From contig DAOWCB010000053.1 in assembly GCA_030633795.1 (NCBI GenBank), positions 1 to 7,894 of the forward strand: a stretch of DNA of 7,894 bases, in the 5' to 3' direction. A program made the position numbers and the translations under genes. Source of the stretch: Candidatus Aminicenantota bacterium (GTDB taxonomy: Bacteria; Acidobacteriota; Aminicenantia; Aminicenantales; Aminicenantaceae). This document shows, in pieces, positions 5,986-7,894 of the stretch. The notes beneath the pieces were generated by a model. It had not been told where the DNA came from and ran no database searches. It worked only from the letters and a program-made list of their open reading frames with translations. Each line of letters opens with the position of its first letter. Within the stretch, counting starts at the first letter, position 1.

Positions 5986-6014
5986 TAAGCTAAGAGGAAA
6001 ATTTAGCCGAAAAA

Positions 6015-6054
6015 AATGACAAATATTGTCGCATCAATGCAATAAATTGTCATT
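6015..6054. promoter_or_regulatory. TTGTC/GACAA box cluster, candidate activator site upstream of the sigma-54 promoter
   Basis: AATGACAA (6015-6022) is the exact inverse of TTGTCATT (6047-6054). Another TTGTC at 6026-6030 forms a 5-bp inverted repeat with GACAA (6018-6022) over a 3-bp spacer. The cluster lies about 70 to 110 bp upstream of the -24 element, a normal distance for enhancer sites of sigma-54 activators. PilR sites in Pseudomonas are, as I recall, tandem TGTC-containing elements, so a PilR-like activator is a reasonable guess. Confidence 0.5.
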
Positions 6055-6122
6055 ACTCGTGAAATAAATTTCTATCATAGATCTATTTTCTTTCTTTTCA
6101 ATTAGTTATATATCACCACGCC

Positions 6123-6138
6123 TGGCACAATACTTGCA
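6123..6138 (+). promoter_or_regulatory. Sigma-54 (-24/-12) promoter of the pilin-like gene
   Basis: TGGCAC (6123-6128), five bases, then TTGCA (6134-6138) matches the RpoN consensus fully, with the invariant GG (6124-6125) and GC (6136-6137) 12 bp apart. Transcription should start near 6148, giving a leader of about 40 nt. A moderate ribosome site, AAGGA (6174-6178), precedes the ATG at 6188. Expression should require RpoN and an enhancer-binding activator. Confidence 0.85.
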
Positions 6139-6187
6139 AGATTGATCAGGGAAGAACTGTAGAAAAGATCCAGAAGGATATATAGTT

Positions 6188-6721
6188 ATGCCGAGAAAAA
6201 ATAAAGGGTTCACCCTTATAGAGCTTTTGATCGTCGTAGCCATTATTGGAATCCTCGCTGTTTTACTGATTCCCAATGTGATCACTGCCATCCAGAAAGC
6301 CAAACAAAAAAGCACGATGAAAGAAATCATATCCATTGCCACGGCAGCTGCGGATCATGTGGGGGACCAAGGCGATTGGACCTTCAGCCAATCCGGAGAC
6401 ATTACTCCAGGCAGCGATTTTGTTCAAGCCCTCACGCCGTTCTACATCAATGCTTGTCCTGTAGAGGATCATTGGGGGGAGCCTTTCAAAGTATACCTCG
6501 GGAGCCAAGCAACTGTACGCAATATTCAACTTGAAGATTTGGGATCTGATGATTTTGTGATCCAATCTTATGGCCGAGATGGGAATTCAGATGGATGGAG
6601 CTACGACCCCACAGACACTGAGGATGCTTTTTATACAGTAGATGGTTGGCCTGCGTTTAAATTGGATTTGGTCAACTGGAACGGCGGCTGGATTCGAGCA
6701 CCGAAAGTCGCACAGCGCTAG
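6188..6721 (+). CDS. Type IV pilin-like / GspG-like pseudopilin with prepilin peptidase site
   Basis: The 177-residue product starts with a short basic leader, MPRKNKG. The cleavage site G7/F8 follows, with the required Glu at mature position 5 (FTLIE). The hydrophobic N-terminal helix LLIVVAIIGILAVLLIPNVI anchors pilins in the membrane and packs the fibre core. The C-terminal half has DHWGEPFKVYL (about 93-103) and DDFVIQSYGRDGNSDGW (121-137). These recall the DPWGNPY and YGADG calcium-loop segments of type II secretion major pseudopilins (GspG), so the soluble domain is GspG-like. A prepilin peptidase should process it, after which it would assemble into a pilus or pseudopilus. No other pilus or secretion gene is visible nearby, so it is an orphan locus. 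The sigma-54 promoter points to PilR-type control, as for major pilins. The stop is TAG at 6719-6721. Confidence 0.9.
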   Translation: MPRKNKGFTLIELLIVVAIIGILAVLLIPNVITAIQKAKQKSTMKEIISIATAAADHVGDQGDWTFSQSGDITPGSDFVQALTPFYINACPVEDHWGEPFKVYLGSQATVRNIQLEDLGSDDFVIQSYGRDGNSDGWSYDPTDTEDAFYTVDGWPAFKLDLVNWNGGWIRAPKVAQR

Positions 6722-6864
6722 CAACTAAATCCTTTAAGATCATCCACCCTCAAGTTCAGGGAGATCCGACCTTCAGCGGCGAACTGGATGAGACGGGCAA
6801 AAAAATCTCTGGAGAATATTCTCAGGGTGGCGCGGCCGGTACTTTTTCGGTTGAAAAAGAATAA
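6622..6864 (+). pseudogene. Coding remnant: 3' end of an unidentified beta-rich protein, no start codon seen
   Basis: A frame shifted relative to the pilin gene is open from 6622 to the TAA at 6862-6864. The portion beyond the pilin stop reads like real protein. It includes GDPTFSGELDETGKKISGEY and ends in GTFSVEKE, an alternating polar and glycine-rich pattern typical of the last strands of a small beta-barrel or beta-sandwich. There is no convincing start codon or ribosome site. It is most likely the tail of a gene lost by deletion, or a C-terminal extension of the pilin gene separated by a frameshift near 6700-6720. I do not recognise the family with certainty. Confidence 0.4.
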
Positions 6865-6870
6865 ATTTCC

Positions 6871-6890
6871 AGTTGTCCTATATTACAACT
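6871..6890. terminator. Short inverted repeat between convergent genes (weak terminator candidate)
   Basis: AGTTGT (6871-6876) and ACAACT (6885-6890) form a perfect 6-bp stem with an 8-nt loop. It lies between the remnant's stop and the minus-strand enoyl-CoA hydratase stop, and overlaps the latter's TAG. It is AT-rich and has no direct T-run, so termination would be weak. Confidence 0.25.
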
Positions 6891-7668
6891 ATTTCCCTTT
6901 AAACGTGCCTTTACGTTTTTCCAGAAAGGCCTGCACACCTTCCTTTTTATCATCTGTTGTGCAGCTCAAAGCATGGAGGTAGGACTCAAGGGCGTAACCT
7001 GAGACTGTATCCCCTTCCTGGCTTCGATTTACCGCCTCTTTAGCATATCGAACAGCCAGAGGGGGCCTTTTGGCAATCTTTTGCGCCAATTCCATGGATT
7101 TTTCCATCAATTTATCGAGGGGAACGACCTGATTGACCAATCCGATCCGGTAAGCTTCCTGGGCGTCGATGAAATCGCCGGTGAGGATCATCTCCATCGC
7201 TCTTCCGAGCCCGACAAGCCGGGGAAGCCGCTGCGTTCCCCCGTCACCCGGAATAATACCAAGTTTGACCTCTGGAGCACCGAACTGCGCCTGTTCCGAA
7301 CAGATGCGGATAGAACAGGCCAGGGCAAGTTCTAATCCCCCTCCCAAAGCATACCCGTTCACAGCCGCTATCACAGGAATGGGTAAGTTTTCTATGCGGG
7401 AAAAAATGGTCTGTCTTGTTCGAGAAACTTTCCTGCCCACCAAGGCATCCCTGTCCACTAACTCCTTTATGTCCGCCCCTGCCATAAAAGCCTTCTCCCC
7501 TGCTCCTGTAATAACGAGCACACGAAGCTTTTCATCATTCTCCACACTATCCAGGAACCGCTTCAGTTCCTCTGTCAATTCGTTGGAAAGAGCATTCAGC
7601 TTTTCTGGACGATTGATGGTGAGCACACCGATATTTCCCTTTTTTTCGTAAATAAGTGTTTTATACAT
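6889..7668 (-). CDS. Short-chain enoyl-CoA hydratase (crotonase)
   Basis: The 259-residue product is a classical member of the crotonase family. It adds water to trans-2-enoyl-CoA to form 3-hydroxyacyl-CoA in beta-oxidation or fermentative routes. Evidence includes NRPEKLNALS (19-28), the oxyanion-hole segments FMAGADI (61-67) and LGGGLE (108-113), catalytic Glu113 and Glu133 (GAPEVKLGIIPGDGGTQRL, 130-148), and the C-terminal KEGVQAFLEKRKGTF segment (242-256). Unlike the crotonase at 4043 it keeps the PGDGGTQRL loop, so the two genes are distinct paralogues and not a recent duplication. The ATG at 7668 is preceded by AAGGGAG at suitable spacing. It is encoded alone here, convergent with the pilin region. 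Its TAG stop is at 6891-6889. Exact chain-length preference cannot be deduced. Confidence 0.92.
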   Translation of the reverse strand: MYKTLIYEKKGNIGVLTINRPEKLNALSNELTEELKRFLDSVENDEKLRVLVITGAGEKAFMAGADIKELVDRDALVGRKVSRTRQTIFSRIENLPIPVIAAVNGYALGGGLELALACSIRICSEQAQFGAPEVKLGIIPGDGGTQRLPRLVGLGRAMEMILTGDFIDAQEAYRIGLVNQVVPLDKLMEKSMELAQKIAKRPPLAVRYAKEAVNRSQEGDTVSGYALESYLHALSCTTDDKKEGVQAFLEKRKGTFKGK

Positions 7669-7728
7669 GCCTTTTCTCCCTTTTTAATCCTTAATAAATC
7701 CTTGTTGACAATTAAACTGGATTATTTA

Positions 7729-7827
7729 CAAGCCAAGATTGCTGTAGCGGCGAAGAAGTGGCTCATGAAACTGTAGTGAACTACCGTGAATGGGCCACAA
7801 TGAAGCCGATGCAGTGAGATTGGCTTG
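7729..7827. repeat. 99-nt symmetric imperfect hairpin, possible structured RNA or mobile-element end
   Basis: Bases 7729-7736 (CAAGCCAA) pair perfectly with 7820-7827. In the same register 7739-7746 pair with 7810-7817 (three G-U), 7748-7751 (CGGC) with 7805-7808 (GCCG), and 7758-7766 (GTGGCTCAT) with 7790-7798 (one G-U). At the tip GTAG (7773-7776) faces CTAC (7781-7784) around TGAA, shifted by one base. The interruptions on the plus strand are purine-rich: GA opposite GA, a single G opposite A, and GAAGAA opposite AATGAA. It lies 61 to 159 nt upstream of the enoyl-CoA hydratase start. No known RNA family or mobile element is recognised. Confidence 0.6.
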
Positions 7828-7870
7828 CCTGAAGGGTAAAAAATGCCTCTTAAGATGAAGAAATTCTTTT

Positions 7871-7886
7871 AAACAAATATTTGTTT
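7871..7886. promoter_or_regulatory. 16-bp perfect palindrome, possible operator
   Basis: AAACAAATATTTGTTT is its own reverse complement. Perfect palindromes of this size are typical of dimeric repressor sites such as those of TetR-family regulators, but the site is AT-rich and lies about 200 bp from the hydratase start, at the window edge. What it controls cannot be told. The rest of 7669-7894, apart from this site and the hairpin, holds no recognised gene. Confidence 0.35.
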
Positions 7887-7894
7887 GGACTGCA

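Noticed and set aside
4048..6565. Minus-strand frames opposite the hydratase, dehydrogenase and pilin genes
   Set aside because: These complement frames lie opposite genes with complete catalytic or pilin motifs. The frame at 6106-6342 also crosses the sigma-54 promoter.
6788..6982. Plus-strand 64-codon frame after the pilin gene
   Set aside because: It is out of frame with the more protein-like remnant ending at 6864 and runs antisense into the enoyl-CoA hydratase.
7169..7651. Plus-strand open frame of 160 codons
   Set aside because: It lies wholly antisense to the well-supported enoyl-CoA hydratase, is serine-rich in the manner of a complement frame, and has no family resemblance. The shorter frame 7081-7335 is rejected for the same reason.
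7705..7710. Perfect TTGACA box on the plus strand upstream of the long hairpin
   Set aside because: No acceptable -10 box lies 15-19 bp downstream, so it is not called as a promoter.
7729..7827. Integron attC site as explanation of the long hairpin
   Set aside because: The GTTRRRY/RYYYAAC core sites expected at the ends are absent, and no integrase or cassette array is visible.
7727..7893. Minus-strand frame of about 55 codons open from the window edge to a TAA at 7729-7727
   Set aside because: It has no start in the window and no recognised family. The 99-nt hairpin in it explains the sequence better. The flanking sequence would be needed to exclude the end of a gene.

Overview
The window looks like part of the chromosome of a strict anaerobe, most likely a sulfate-reducing or syntrophic member of the Desulfobacterota. 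This is inferred from gene content only: an ATP-driven [4Fe-4S] activase with its HgdB/BcrB-type partner, an ADP-forming type acyl-CoA synthetase, two crotonases, a zinc alcohol dehydrogenase, and a pilin-like gene behind a textbook sigma-54 promoter. GC content is moderate and all protein genes have ordinary bacterial structure. No tRNA, rRNA, CRISPR array or transposase gene was found.

Layout. Positions 1-3835 hold a minus-strand run of four genes. In transcription order they are an Ldh_2-family 2-hydroxyacid dehydrogenase (3835-2768), a 2-hydroxyacyl-CoA dehydratase/benzoyl-CoA reductase-type subunit (2643-1399), its ASKHA ATPase activator (1395-610), and the N-terminal third or so of an ADP-forming type acyl-CoA synthetase that runs off the left edge (617-1). 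A 207-bp divergent promoter region follows (3836-4042). Two plus-strand genes come next: a crotonase resembling cyclohexa-1,5-diene-1-carbonyl-CoA hydratase (4043-4813) and a zinc/NAD alcohol dehydrogenase resembling 6-hydroxycyclohex-1-ene-1-carbonyl-CoA dehydrogenase (4825-5853). The 5854-6187 gap holds a GGGACA-type inverted repeat, a set of TTGTC boxes and a sigma-54 promoter, all ahead of a GspG-like/type IV pilin-like gene (6188-6721). A short coding remnant follows (about 6622-6864). A minus-strand classical enoyl-CoA hydratase occupies 7668-6889. The right end (7669-7894) has no recognised gene but carries a 99-nt imperfect hairpin and a 16-bp perfect palindrome.

How the genes may work together. 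Two readings compete. In the first, the minus-strand operon is a 2-hydroxyacid module: the dehydrogenase handles the 2-oxo/2-hydroxy acid, the synthetase handles its CoA ester, and the radical dehydratase with its activator makes a 2-enoyl-CoA for the crotonases. In the second, the activator and BcrB-like protein act in reductive ring (or alicyclic) chemistry, and the divergent hydratase and alcohol dehydrogenase do the next two steps of the benzoyl-CoA pathway. The ring-opening hydrolase (Oah/BamA type) is not in the window. The sequence alone does not decide between them.

Most notable local features. The dehydratase and activator ORFs are in the same reading frame, separated only by TAG-GCC before a GTG start. 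A perfect 19-bp inverted repeat with a T-run sits 12 nt upstream of the dehydratase start. The pilin gene has a sigma-54 promoter with upstream TTGTC boxes. The right end carries a long symmetric hairpin.
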